Made by a program: the position numbers and the translations under genes. Shown here one piece after another: positions 13,901-26,232 of a DNA stretch of 64,000 nucleotides (position 1 is its first letter; every line of letters begins with the position of its first letter). Source of the stretch: Seison nebaliae (taxonomy: Eukaryota; Rotifera; Pararotatoria; Seisonacea; Seisonidae); contig JALJEE010001455.1 in NCBI GenBank assembly GCA_023231475.1, positions 113,834 to 177,833 on the forward strand, written 5' to 3'. Below the pieces are notes generated by a model. It was not told the DNA's origin. It did no database searches and saw only the letters and a list, made by a program, of their open reading frames with translations.

Positions 13901-14021
13901 AACTTTCCAACAGAAATATTCGAAAGGGATGAAATTCAAAAAAAGAAACTTCACAATCTGGTAGAGTTCGTCCTTCCCAAGTTTCAAAGAACATCAATGA
14001 AAATAGAATAATAATGAACAT
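10927..14021 (-). CDS. Secreted astacin metalloprotease with EGF, two CUB and two kringle domains
   Basis: Reading down the minus strand: signal peptide MFIIILFSLMFFETWEG (ATG 14021), a propeptide with the FEGDI aspartate-switch motif, then the astacin catalytic domain starting at YEWPNGKIPY. The zinc site HELMHVAGFWHEHSRPDRD is complete and the Met-turn is SIMHYGPY. An EGF-like module follows (CPNRQRGFCRNSG, CNCSCPPETIGSRC), then two CUB domains (SPNYPNYYD; SSANYPEKYVDNTRC). Two kringles complete the protein (CQKFYPP to WAKCKELDC; CQLLGNGKEYNG to EWEDCSVPLC), stop at 10927. The joins between CUB and first kringle (intron about 11640-11688, phase 1) and between kringles (intron 11193-11240) keep frame, supporting one gene. 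Intron donors checked all begin GTT. It should be a secreted zinc endopeptidase acting on matrix or growth-factor substrates (family knowledge). The domain order is unusual; see findings. Confidence 0.85.
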
Positions 14022-14472
14022 AATTTTAAGAAATTAATTTCGATCGTACTCTTCAAGGATATTTTCCAACTGAATTTCCATTCAGTCAATTTCTTCTTAT
14101 TACTAGTTAGGTAAAAAATTTCATAACACACTTTCTTATCCAAAATACATTTCCAACATTCTTTCAAATAATTTATTAATAATTCCATAGTTTTCATTTT
14201 ATGTCATCTTTTTCCTCTCAACATCTGCACCATTTTTCATATTAAAAATCAATTAAACCTTCCTTTATAGCGTAATCGAAAAAGACTTATTAATCGATTT
14301 TTCATTTTATATAAACGAAATCTGAAAAAAAAATGCCCAAAAAACAACAAATATTGTTGGTCAAGATGCATTTATATTCAAACTGTTTTCTAATGAATTA
14401 GTATTTTATTCTGAAAAGTTTCAATGACCAATATTGATTCCATGCCACATATCAATACACTTATTTTTATAA

Positions 14473-14494
14473 TTGTAAGTGAGGCAACTTACAA
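14473..14494. repeat. 22-bp inverted repeat, arms TTGTAAGT/ACTTACAA
   Basis: Perfect 8-bp arms around a 6-bp spacer (gaggca). A second hairpin with the same core in opposite arm order lies 253 bp downstream. Confidence 0.8.
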
Positions 14495-14725
14495 CAATAA
14501 TTCGATTGGTTAATCGATAGAAAGATTTTTAAATATAAAATGATAAATTTGAATTCGAAAGTTTTGACAATTGATACTGGTAGTTAATTGATCAGTAGTT
14601 CTTTTTCAAAACTTCTTCCTTAATCACACGAGATTATTAAGTACCAGGTCATCGTTAATTATCGGAAAATTTGTGCCCAACCAAATTTGTTACACCAAAG
14701 ATGTCTCACATACTTCAGTATCGGT

Positions 14726-14747
14726 AACTTACACGTTGATGTAAGTT
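14726..14747. repeat. 22-bp inverted repeat, arms AACTTACA/TGTAAGTT
   Basis: Perfect 8-bp arms around a 6-bp spacer (cgttga), sharing the TGTAAGT core with the hairpin at 14473. Confidence 0.8.
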
Positions 14748-15843
14748 GACAAGTTCCTGGTGATAGCAACGTTTAAGTCATTGGTTTAGATCATTACACT
14801 GAAGGTACTTCCTTCGTATAATGTTCAATCATTACATAATTAACCAACCAAAAAAATTTATTTTAAAAAATTTAGTTTTCTCATGAAAAATCAAGAAGAT
14901 AATTCACAGTATGAATTATTAAAAATAAGTTTCGTCCCTGTTTCAATTTTAGCCCTTAGATATTCAAAAAGGTATTGACAAGACTAAATTGGAAATAGAG
15001 AACTTCTTTCAAGATAATATCCGGAACTTTCATTGATACTGTTACTTTCCCCCCGAGTTACTTTCAGCCCGAAAAAAAAAGATTTTCTGGCGATTTATTA
15101 TCACTTATCCAAATTTGATGGAAAATGCATCATTGGATAGCTACGTTCAAGTTCTATTGTCAAAAGATTAATTAATGGAAATTAAGACATTTTCCAAAAG
15201 TAACTTTGAATTTTCATTTTTTATTCTTCTCCACCACAATTCAATTTCTTTATTTCCACAGAATTGTGAAAGAACGATTAATTTGCATTTGCTAAGTGTT
15301 CTATATTGAATGTGAATATGAGGAAATTGAAGAAATTCAATTTTTTCCTAATTTTCTCATCACCATAATCAGAAAGGAAAATAATTATGAAAGAAATTTT
15401 TGGGAATGGTATGCAAATATGAAACATGTCACAATCGATGACCTGTTGTTCATATTCCAAATTCTCATATTTCTCAAATAGTTGTTGGAAAGAGAATTAA
15501 TCAGGACGATATCTTATTTCAGTTTTACGATTAATAAAATATGGAGATTGTGTAATTAATTGGGAAATATTTTTTCTTCGATGAAGTGGTGAATATGAAT
15601 CGATATATATGAATAAGTGAACATTATCAATGAAATTTATTTACATTGGATTTAATACGATACTCGTCAGTCAACTAAAGAATGAAGTATGTTGATGGAA
15701 ATGGTTAAAATGTGTAAGTGGTAATGTTGGTGGAGAAAAATGAGAGAATTCAGTGAAAGACAATAAGATTTAACTTGTTTACCTAAAATGAAGTTATTTC
15801 ATCAAATTTCATGTAGAGAAGCATTCTTGAACGAACGTCAAGA

Positions 15844-17264
15844 ATGGTCTACGTTTGTTCTTGTTGTCCTTTCTCATCGGGGGACAAAAGTCCTACTCCC
15901 AGTACGGTAAGCGAATGTGAAAGTGACGATATTCCGGATATACGTATCTTATTGTTGGGAGCTGGTGAATCGGGTAAATCCACAATATTCAAACAATTTA
16001 AGTTTTTTTTTCATTTGGCAAAATTTGTTTCTTGAAAAATTTATGAAAATTATTTAAAGAATTCTCTATTTGAATGGTTATGATGCGGAAGAACGATTAT
16101 TTTACAAATCGACAATTTTCGTCAATCTGATGCAATGTATGTACGCCATCGTGCGTGCTATGGTCGACTTGAATATCGAGTTCTCCAATGAGAAATCGAT
16201 TGTTAGAATATTTCTAAACTTTTTATCGAACTGGTAAGAATAAATTCAATTAAAATTATTAGGATGACGTTCGAGAATTTTTTGATGCATCTCAACAACA
16301 GAATTATGAGTTGGAAGGTGATTTCCATCCGAAATTAGCTCGCATTCTTCATCGTTTATGGAACGACGACGGAATTCAATCTTGCATCAAACACTATACC
16401 TCTTTCCATATGTACGATTCGACGGAATATTTCATGGAAGAATTATCTCGTATTACTTCGCCAAACTACATTCCAACTACGCAAGATATTTTAAGATGTC
16501 GAAAAACCACCACGGCAGTTACAGCCATTGAATTCGTTTACAAAGAATATCGATTTCGGTTTCGATTCTTCTTCCCTCATTTTTCTTTCTTAACAAATCT
16601 TAAATTTTGAAAGTTTCATCGATGTGGGAGGTCAACGTGGCGAACGAAGGAAATGGGCATATCTATTCGATGATTGTCAAGCAATCATTTTCTGCGTTGC
16701 ATTATCTGAATACGATCTACCATTATTAGAAAATCAAGAAGTGGTTTAGAATTATTAAGAGACATTTCCGAAATATTTTCATGATTTCTTTCGAAACATC
16801 TTTCAAAATAGAATCGAATGCATGAAAGTTTGAAATTATTCGAATCGATATGCAACGCAAAATATTTCCAAAATATGGCACTCATCGTCTTCTTCAATAA
16901 GAGAGACATATTCGCTAAGAAAATAACATCCTCTCCATTATCAGTTTGTTTCAGTGAATATGACGGTTCATTTTTTCTCTTTTTTCTTTCAAACATTCTT
17001 TCAAAATTTTATCACATTTAATTTTTCCACTAATTTTTGTTAAATTTTATTTTGATAAAAATATAATGGAAATTCTTTAAAGGAGTCAATGAATATGATG
17101 ATGCGCTAAGTTATATTCGTCATCGATTTCTTGAATTGAATCATTCGGAACGAGTCATTTACCATCATGTGACATGTGCTGCCGATACTGGAAATATTCG
17201 ATTAGTGAATGAAACGGTAACGTCGATCATTATTCAAGACAATTTGAAAAATATTATCCAATAA
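15844..17264 (+). CDS. Heterotrimeric G-protein alpha subunit, G12/13-like
   Basis: Six exons (15844-16001, 16060-16201, 16263-16558, 16614-16743, 16812-16965, 17083-17264) sum to 353 residues, a normal G-alpha length. All five donors begin GTT. The N-terminus has clustered cysteines (CSCC, residues 5-8), which could be palmitoylated. Nucleotide-binding motifs: P-loop GAGESGKST (39-47), switch [11 protein letters not shown], switch [22 protein letters not shown] (NKxD) and VTCAADT (TCAT-type). The C-terminus [12 protein letters not shown] resembles the G12/13 type (NLKxxxLQ) rather than Gi, Gq or Gs. G12/13 subunits couple receptors to RhoGEFs. Two positions usually invariant differ: Gly to Ala after the switch I Thr pair and Ser to Gly in switch II. 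The stop codon overlaps an AATAAA (17260-17265). Family is certain, subclass inferred. Confidence 0.88.
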
Positions 17265-17324
17265 ATTTTTTTTTAATATGATAAATAAATTGATTGTGGG
17301 TGAAGTAAAAGAGAAAATTAGATT

Positions 17325-19336
17325 TTACGTCAAGTTATTTGTAAAGGAAATGAGGAAGTGAAGAATGGAAATAAGGAGAATGGTTTGAAAAATTTTTATC
17401 TTTAAACTTTCCGTTTTATTCAAAAAAATGATTTTCCTCTGTCTCAAATGTTTGGAGAGATAATTGTTATTAATTCGAGATCTTGTCGATTGTCGTCGGT
17501 CGATGGTGAGATCGATCGGATCGCTACTTGCAATCAATCGATGACTCATTGATGATCCTCTCTTTCTTTTAAAGGAAGATTGACATGAATGTTGTCGAAG
17601 GAATTGTTTGCACTTCTTCTTCTGATGTTCCGTTGAATATTGGAAATATTTTCCAACATATTTATTCCAGTTATCCGATTGACTTCTCTTACATAACTCG
17701 ATTGAACATTGGAGTTGAATGCGAGTGGGAAGTTTGGATAATACAAATGCCACGATGGAAAACCTCATCATTGTTCCATTCATCAAATGGATCTTCATCG
17801 TCGGTTCAAATTCACAACTAAAATTTCCACAAATTTCATTTTTCGGAAATTTTTTTTTTAATTTTATCATAATTTTTTATAATTTCATACGAAATATTCA
17901 TAATTATAATTTGTTTAACGAATAAGACGAAATAAAAGTAGAATTTAAGGAGATATGAAATGAGAACTTATTGTTGATAATTCGATGCATTTGCTTCTGA
18001 TGAAATTCGATGGTTGATGATTTCTTCTGATTTTCAGATTTGTAGAGTTTATGTGGAAGTATCCAACAGTTATTTATCAAGAATGAATATTTCCTCACGT
18101 TCTCCAACGCCACTTGAAAATAGAGATGATTATGCAATTGTGCTGATGTTGATTGATACTTGTAATGGACATCATTGAATAATCTTAATCTGATTGAAGA
18201 AAAGAATTAAAAAAGAAAAATGAAAATTTAAGTTGAACTTAAGAAAACGTTCGGACGTTTCCATGTTCTCATTATGGTTCTTTTCCGTATTCGTCAGTCC
18301 ATCCAAATATTGACTGAGTGGATAAGAATAATGACAAGCGAATTCGATTTTGTTATTATTCTTCTGTTTATTCTCCATACCGTTCGACATCGATAACAAG
18401 TAATTCGAATATGTGACGAAAATCATTTTTTGTTTTGAATCGACATTTGTCTAAGAATTTGAAGGAATTTAATTAACTAATAAAAGAAACCTTAATTTTC
18501 GTCCCACAACGAGAAATGGAAACGTTGAGATATAATTGAGAATTAGTTTCTTTGAACGTACAAAATTGATCTTTCGTCTCGCCTAATATCAGTTGGAAAG
18601 GACGGAAATGTTTATATTTGTCTTTGTCAATCTCCAGACGAATATGGTCGTTATCACAAATAGTGTGAATGGTTAATGCTTGTAATACGTCGCAATGTTT
18701 TCCAGTGAACGGTGGTCGACATACACAATGATAATTGGCAACTGATGATGAATCATCAGCGATAACGACACAAGTTCCATCGTTTTGACAAGGCGCCGAA
18801 TCACAAGGGAATGAAATGGTTGATCGATTGAGAAAATATCTTGTACTTTTTGGAAGCAAAGAATGAGTTGAATCTCGATCATCGATCGTTGTCATCGAAG
18901 TTGTTGTTGGTGGTAAAGGGAGAAAAGATTTATTTTTTATATTACAATCAATCTCATATACATCAATCGTTGAGTGATATTTCATTCGATCGAGGGAGAC
19001 TTTAGCGGAACTGAGAACGCAAAAATCGAAATTCTTCCGATGCCATCGCTCGAATGACTGACAACGGATCTGTCTACTTGTTCGACACTTCTTCAGACAA
19101 TTCTCTAATGATTTCCATTTATCGAAAATTTCATTTAATGATTGCATCTGTTGCTGCTTGTATAATCGATACATACAATTGGGATAATCTGAAAAAAAAA
19201 ATTTTCAAATTTTTCAAATTTAACTAATTAAAAAAATTTAACTTGAACTTCTTTTCCATTGGAATTCGTTCCGTCTCAATTGGACAATTTGAATGAGATA
19301 TGAAAATATAAGAAATCTAGTCACGCTCTTCCACAT
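17325..19336 (-). CDS. PAN-EGF-ZP domain membrane protein
   Basis: Five exons (19336-19249, 19188-18491, 18450-18239, 18189-17968, 17817-17325) give 570 residues with consistent phases; all donors begin GTT. Order: signal peptide MWKSVTRFLIFSYLIQIV, a PAN/apple-like module (CMYRLYKQQQ, CLKKCRTSRQIRCQSFERW, FDFCVLSS), a Ser/Thr linker, an EGF module (CDSAPCQNDGTCVV, CVCRPPFTGKHC) and a bipartite ZP domain. ZP-N starts CDNDHIRLEIDKDKYKHF. ZP-C shows INNCWILPH and MMRFSIVAFVLSK, then IQLQCSIELC. A basic KRKRG site lies in the expected furin position. A C-terminal hydrophobic segment (IFQTILLISILHFLISF) would anchor the precursor. ZP modules polymerise into extracellular filaments in cuticle, apical or egg matrices (family knowledge). 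Tail to tail with G-alpha, 60 bp apart. Confidence 0.87.
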
Positions 19337-22300
19337 AGTACCACAACTACATCATCCGTCTTTCAAATTATGATGGGAATTTGAGGAAATCTGTTTTCAA
19401 AAGAAAAATTTATGAAAAATTGAATTTTTTTTTTTTTTTTTTTTTATTGTAAATGTAAATCCCTATAGGGTAAATTCTACGATAATTTTTCCATTTCATT
19501 ATTCACATAAATCGGAAAAGAAAAGTTGGATAGTTTTGAAAGAGTAATGAAAATTTTGGAAATTTGATGGAATGATGGAGGTTTGTCTCTGAATTGACGT
19601 TCGTTGTCTTTCGAAGTTCATTCTCTCATTAGGAAGATAAGAGATGTTGGAATAAATAAAATTTAAATGGTATGAGGTCAACTGGAGGAGGGAACAGCTG
19701 TTAAATTGTCGATAAAGAATAGGTGAATCTGGAACAATAATGGAATTGAAAAAAAGAACTGGATATGAGGGAATGATTGGTAAATCGATTATTCTAATGT
19801 GTAATGGATAGAATGAATATGGAATGATGATCACATAAAATGATGATAAATAAAGTGAATTGAGGAATTCTTATAAAGATGAAGGGAATGTTCGATATAG
19901 TTGAACTGATCGGCATGAAACCGCAGACATTTGATGGAGAAGGAATTTTCGTTTATTTTCTCTCATAATTGTCATTATGTTCATTATCGTCTTTCATCAT
20001 CTTCAATGATGTGTAATTTTTTAATGTATCTTCGTTCATTCCCCAAAAAACTTTTCTTTCTTACAATAAAATCTGTTCATCGTCATTAACTGATGCATCA
20101 TCATCCACCTTCCGCATCTCAAATTCTCTTCGTGATTCCTATCAGAGAAGTATTGTCGCCTGAGTAGGAAAGTCATAAGAAGAAAGGCGGAAGCAGATGA
20201 TGGAAACTGATCGGAAATTTTATTGTCAATGATAATCTCTTTCGACTCGTTTTAAGGTGATGATTCACCTGAAACACTTGTCGATTAAACAAGCTTTCTC
20301 ATCATATTAATTCTTCTTTCAAATCCATATCACTTCAATTAATTTTAATCGATCCTCATTCACCCGTTCCATTTTTCGATTTCTTTCAATTCCTCTCTAA
20401 TATGAACATTTAGTGATTATTTCCTAATAAAATTGAATAAAATTTTCACAAATAAAAACTCATTATATTTAATTCAATTGTAACAAATATTGAAATGAAA
20501 ATGATATTTTTGAATTAAATTATTTTAATTACTTATAATTGAAACTATATAAGTTAATTACTCAGTTTATTAATTGATTAAATCAATCAACAAGCGATAT
20601 TGATCATGAAAATAATTATGAGAAGAATGGGAAGATGGAGAATAGTTTGTTTCTTCTCGACAATTCGTGCATCCCTAATAGGATTGTGGGAAAAGTAGGT
20701 TTGAGAGCATATCCAAACAAGACGATTATCTATTGTATTGGAAATTGCGTAATAATTTCTCTCTTGTTCCCATCACACAATAAACGAAATCATACGACAT
20801 AATTAAAGAGTGGAGAAGAGCATACTCTAATCTGGATTAAGAAATCTGAAATGGTCCGATTACATGTGATAAGAAGATGGGCTGGCCATATTCCCTACCA
20901 AATAGTCATATTCGATTTTACATTTTTCCATTTCGATGGGCGAAAAGAAAAATTCTTAAAAATTTCAGAGATACAATTTCTTTACAAATAAATAATTTCT
21001 GCATTCATCTGTTATTCACATGTTAAACAATGTTATTCTTTCTCCACAATAATCATCTAATAGTTATCGAATACGTATGTGCAATTCCATTATCCTGTGC
21101 CTAATGCAATGATGATGGAAGAGGCCAGCATCGATGTTGGTTAGGAAACATATTTCTTTTGCTTACACCTTTTCCTCACTACCTGAAACAATGATAGCCG
21201 CTAGTCATTTTATTGAACGATGATCAAATGATACATCATCATCATCATCATCGTCATTCTCGTAAGTTCGTACTAATAATTTGGTGACGACGAATGTTTA
21301 ATGGAGCGAATGAGCTGAATGAAGGTGTTCGTCTCCTCATTCCACAAACAACAAATTCCATTTTACCTCTATAATTCATTTGAAATTATAGATTAGAAAT
21401 GACGACATTCCTGATGGTGATATTCTTAATGAATTGGATGGTTTTCTTCCCAAATCTCCTCCCATTCCCATCTCTGAGAATGGAATGATTTTCTTGAAAA
21501 ATTCTCGAGAAACTGTGAACCTCCTCCAGGAAAGAAACGATTTGGAATGAAGGAGAAAAATTCGTCTATAATTCTATTTAAGGAAACTATTGACAGACAA
21601 AAATTTATAATTGAATAACACCTCCGTCATCTGCCTTATACTACACTATCTTCAAACGAAGAAAGTTCAAAGAAAAACCTTTGTCTACCAAAAATTGATT
21701 AGTGACTAAAGTCATTTTTTCACCTCAAATAATTTCGAGTTATACACATATCCCAAGATCGGTTGGAACGGAATGCATGAAACGACTTAATGAATAGTTA
21801 GAAGAAAATGTCGAAATTACGCTACGATCGAGAGACTATGATCGAGTGAATGGAACAATCGAACATTCTTCTGTTATAGATGAGCAAATCACTGTAATTT
21901 GACAGACAGAACAAGAAGAATAACATTTTACGTTGTCACATTTATGAAGTGGAGGACGAAAGAATCGGATAAATATAAGTCGACTGAAAATATATAAATT
22001 TTTATTGTTTCAAATTTTCCCTCACTTATTCTGATTGTTTCGCCTTTCTCTCCTTCATCTCCATTGTTAGGAAATGTGCAAAGATTTCAACTCAACAACA
22101 ATTTCAGTTTAAAATAAAAATAAATAAGAACTTCTTTTAGCGACATATTCCCATTGTTAAGCGAATAACTCGATTCTTTCCTTTCCCCTTCGATCAAAAC
22201 TAATAAAACTACTACCACCATCCATTGAAGAAGCAGATTTCTCTCTTACATGACAACGGATCGGAGAGACATCTCATCATACACAGAAGAAGTATATATC

Positions 22301-23071
22301 TAGATCGTGAGATGATATATTCAACTTGATCTTGAACTGAAACCTTAGTTCAGTCGAGATTATTTCCATCTTTTTCTCCATCAAAATCCTTAAATTCATT
22401 TAAACATTTTCACTCATATGATGACCTTTTTCCAAATGATTATTAAGTAACTTCTTCTAATGACAATGGAAAGAAGGAAGGAAGTTGAATTGAGTTAATT
22501 GTTTCTCTTTTGGAAATGATTTCCCGATTGATCATTACTCACATTCCTACCCAATTCTAAATGGAACTTAATAAGTTCGGCAAATTGTCTAGAACCGAAA
22601 AAGTTTTTGAGTTTGAGTGAAAATTTCATGAAACAATTTTATATTTCCACCCTCCAATTCTCCGATGAAGAACTATGGGAAATGATCATATAATTGAACG
22701 ATAATTTCGTTTCGTTACAAAGAATATAATAACTTTTCTAATTGATCGCTATTTATTTCGCTTTTTGGCGTTATGATTTCCGTTCATCAGTAAGAGTGAA
22801 AATAATTTCCAGTTTTTCTTTTTGGCCCTCCTCAACTTTCCTCGACTACACGACAAGAATGTGAAGAGTGCATAACATCAAATACTTCAAATGTCAAAAA
22901 TGAAATGCGAATGTAAATATGAACGGAATTGATGATATTCTCGATCGATGATAGAAGATAAATCAGGAAGTGATTCTGAACAATTATTGATTCATTTCTC
23001 AATCAATGATATCCATCTGCAAAAAAACTTCATTTGCTCCTCCAGATAAATTTTTCTTTTAGTTCAACAAC
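19337..23071. other. 3.7 kb gene-free region
   Basis: No supported exon on either strand. It holds a long poly-T tract near 19427-19445, a CAT/TCA run at 21233-21252 and otherwise ordinary AT-rich sequence. It should contain the ZP and CatSper-like gene promoters. A noncoding RNA cannot be excluded by eye. Confidence 0.5.
21233..21252. repeat. Short TCA trinucleotide run
   Basis: Run of TCA/CAT units in intergenic sequence. Confidence 0.85.
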
Positions 23072-26000
23072 ATGGCATCAGTAATCGTATCTGAAAGTAC
23101 ATCAGCAAAGGTTAGATGGGTTTAAATGTATTAAAATTAATAAAAATTCTTCATTAGCTTGACTCGTCGATTATGGATTCGTCGGTTGATGAGAATGTTG
23201 AAACGATTTATCAAGAGCATAGAGATAATTACAAATATTTGGATTATTTCGATCGATTGAATTTACTTAATATAAATGACGAAACAGTTCGACATGATCA
23301 CTTACTACCAAACACGACTATTGGAACTTACATAAAAAAGAATCTCAAGTTGAAAATTGAAAGAATTTATAAATTTCTCTAAAAATGTAAATGAATAGTC
23401 TGCCGAGTGATATCCCGGAAGATTTTTGGTATGGAGAATGGTTGCATTCGATTTCGACGGAACCGCTCGCTTCTAACGTTTCGCGATTGAGTCACATCAA
23501 TCCAAATATCACAATGGACAATAGGAGGCAATTGAGGAAGGTTAACTGGAGAAATTTGTCAATTTGACTTGTTTGTTTTTAGGAAGAATTTTTCGGTTTA
23601 CATTCGCGAAATTTGATTAATCGTTGTGATCGTTTCAGACAATTGAATATGGATCCCGAAATGTCATGCGATCCCATCATATCGACGGCAGTAGGTTAAG
23701 TAATATAACTTGTTTGATTAATTTGGAAATGAAATTATAGTTCGTCCAAGTATTTTTCACATTCCGCCATTCCTTCAAGTTATCCAACATTTCATCATTA
23801 ATCATGAGCTTGAAATGTTAAGTAGAGGAATTGGTTGAGAGCAATGAAGGAGAGACGAATCAATGATCCGAATTATAAATTCGAAGGAAAATTCTTCGGT
23901 CACGAATCAGCCGAGGATTATAATTTTCATACTTTGACGATAGAGGATGCGAATCATTTCACCAGATCTCAAACTGGAAGTCTATTTCGGAGATTGGTTC
24001 GTTTCGACTCATTTACTCGATTTCACTTCATGCAATTTGCAGATTCAACGATTTCTAAAAAATCATTATCTAATGAATTTCATATTCGCTCTCTGTGTCG
24101 TTAACGGAATACTGATAGTGATCGAAGGCAATTTAGATAAATTAGTTTCGAATTATTTCAATTTGTCGGAATGAATTCTCTTGGGCAGAATTGGTATTGG
24201 GCACGAATTCTCGAGGTGATGGATCAAATATTGAATGCGATCTTATTCTTTGAACTTTGCTCCAATATTCATAATGGCGATATGTTTTTTCTGAAGAGTG
24301 GATGGAGTTTGTTACATCTCGCTATATGTTGTTCGGTATTCGCCTCTTTCTGTTAATTTTTTATTTGGAATTCGAATTAGAATATCCAATTCTTTCCTCC
24401 TTTTTTCCCTTCTCTATAAAATAAAACCACAATGGATGGAACGTATATGATTATCGTAGATGTTCAACAATTCCATCGGAATGCCGAAGTTGCAATAGAA
24501 TATATTCGAGTAATCCGTTTGATTCGATGTTTGCGAATATTTAAAACGCTGGAAAGACTCCAAAGTATTCTAAGAACAATTCTCTTCTGCATGTTAGGTT
24601 AGAATGAATTGATATGTTGATTGAGATATGGGAATTAATTTAAAAAATATTTAATTTCTATGGAAAAAAGATCTGTTCAATATGCTCCTTCTTACTGTAC
24701 TATCCATTATCATTATCGCGATGTTGGGATGTGGTTTCTACAAAGATACTGTTCCTTATTATTTCGGTGATTTATTGAAAGGTCATTTTCCCCCTTATAA
24801 TCATCATATATTCAGAAAATAAATTAATCATCAGGTTCTTTCACCATGTACATTCTATTGACACAAAACGGATGGAATGGAATATTGATGGCATTCCAGA
24901 AGACTGGAGCTGAATCTACTTCTATCACATATCTGGCGATAGCAGGAACTTTTATCGCTTTTATTTTAGGCAATTCCATTACCGCCGTCGTTCTCTCAAA
25001 TATGGTTTTTGTCTCATTCATAAGCTTTTATCCATCACTTCTTCTCGGATTAGGATGCATCTTTTCATCTCGAATTGGGATATGATCGATTGAGAGCAGT
25101 CGATTTAACGACGGAAGATTATTTGAGAACTATTTATATGCAAAAAGAAATGGAAAAATCACCATCTAATACCACCATTTCTTCATATCATTCACTTTCA
25201 ACGATGGCGAATGAAATGCGCAAACGTGCCCATATGCATCATGATCGAAATCAAGATCTGACCAACGAGAAGGAATATCAGAAGAATCAAGATAATTCCA
25301 ATAAGAATAATATAGCTGCAGATCTCAAACTTTTCGATGAAGATAATAATTATATTCGCATCAATCGAGAATGTATCACTTATAGTTGCACTAAACAACG
25401 TCCTTATATCTATTCAGATATAGTTCAATTGAATTCATCTATCCCAAAATCAAATTTATCTTCCTAGAATATTTTCGATGATATCCTTACAGTTTATTTA
25501 ACTCTCAGGATCATGAAAGAACAAATTGGATTGAATCTCTTGGAATTCCAACAACTTCGCTATGACCTCACATTAGTTCGTTCTCCAATTCGTTCTTTTT
25601 ATTATTTCACAACTTTCTCTAGCTCTATCTTAATATTCATGAAATGAACTTTTTCGGAGAACCGTTCTGCTCCAATTCTGCCAAATATCAAGTGCGGAAA
25701 GATCAGCGTTCTCTCAATAATTTATTGAAGATATATCAACCACTAATGCAGGTTCAATTTAATTTAATTAACTAATTTAATTAATTATTTAATTTGTTTT
25801 AATTCTTTTTAAAATTATTTTTCTTTCAAAATTTTTCCGTTAAAAAAACTTTCAGATTTTTTTTTCCATATTAAATTTCTGTGAATTTCAGTGAACTTGA
25901 ATTATATTTTGAACAAATTAATTTTATCCTAAAATTCTTCCATGAAAAAAATGTATATATATATATATATATGAATAATTTCAAAGTTGGCCAAGGTGAG

Positions 26001-26232
26001 ATGTCCGCAACATCCTATAACGAAGAATTACAATGATGGAGGTGACTTCTATACAACTGGACAATGGCACGAAGCGGATAATAGAATAAATATCATGCAC
26101 AATGTTCATCGTAAATACATCGATTCCATTATCCAACGTAAACTTATAACTACTACAAGTTTGTTCATTTTAACAGTTTTAAGCTTAAATCTTCCGTTAA
26201 TCAAGTGCAACACGACGTATTTGTGGAATTAG
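23072..26232 (+). CDS. Single-domain voltage-gated cation channel, CatSper-like
   Basis: Fifteen exons (23072-23110, 23158-23348, 23399-23540, 23583-23694, 23741-23778, 23826-23996, 24043-24144, 24189-24351, 24460-24597, 24671-24781, 24835-25004, 25054-25384, 25493-25575, 25623-25751, 25987-26232) keep phase throughout and give 721 residues. A soluble N-terminus is followed by one six-helix channel unit. S1 is MNFIFALCVVNGILIVIEG. S4 is YIRVIRLIRCLRIFK, with Arg every third residue from about 336 to 345. S5 is LLLTVLSIIIIAMLGCGF and S6 is LAIAGTFIAFILGN. A polar, partly coiled C-terminus follows. A single domain with a pore of form TxxxW is typical of CatSper subunits, the sperm-flagellum calcium channel (family knowledge). 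Here the pore is TQNGW, with Asn (about residue 414) where CatSper has Asp. Thirteen of 14 donors begin GTT and one GTC. CatSper3/4-like is my best match; another single-domain channel is possible. Confidence 0.65.
25954..25972. repeat. AT dinucleotide run in the last intron of the channel gene
   Basis: Run of TA units within the 235-bp final intron, the longest intron of this gene. Confidence 0.85.

Larger units (their letters stand above)
14022..15843. other. Divergent intergenic region with two small hairpins
   Basis: 1.8 kb between the divergent astacin and G-alpha starts, so it should hold both promoters. I see no exon. Two perfect 8-6-8 inverted repeats with a related core lie at 14473-14494 and 14726-14747. 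Confidence 0.5.

Noticed and set aside
19499-19834. 111-residue minus-strand frame upstream of the ZP gene
   Set aside because: A better first exon with a signal peptide lies at 19249-19336, in phase with the PAN exon; the longer frame has no features.
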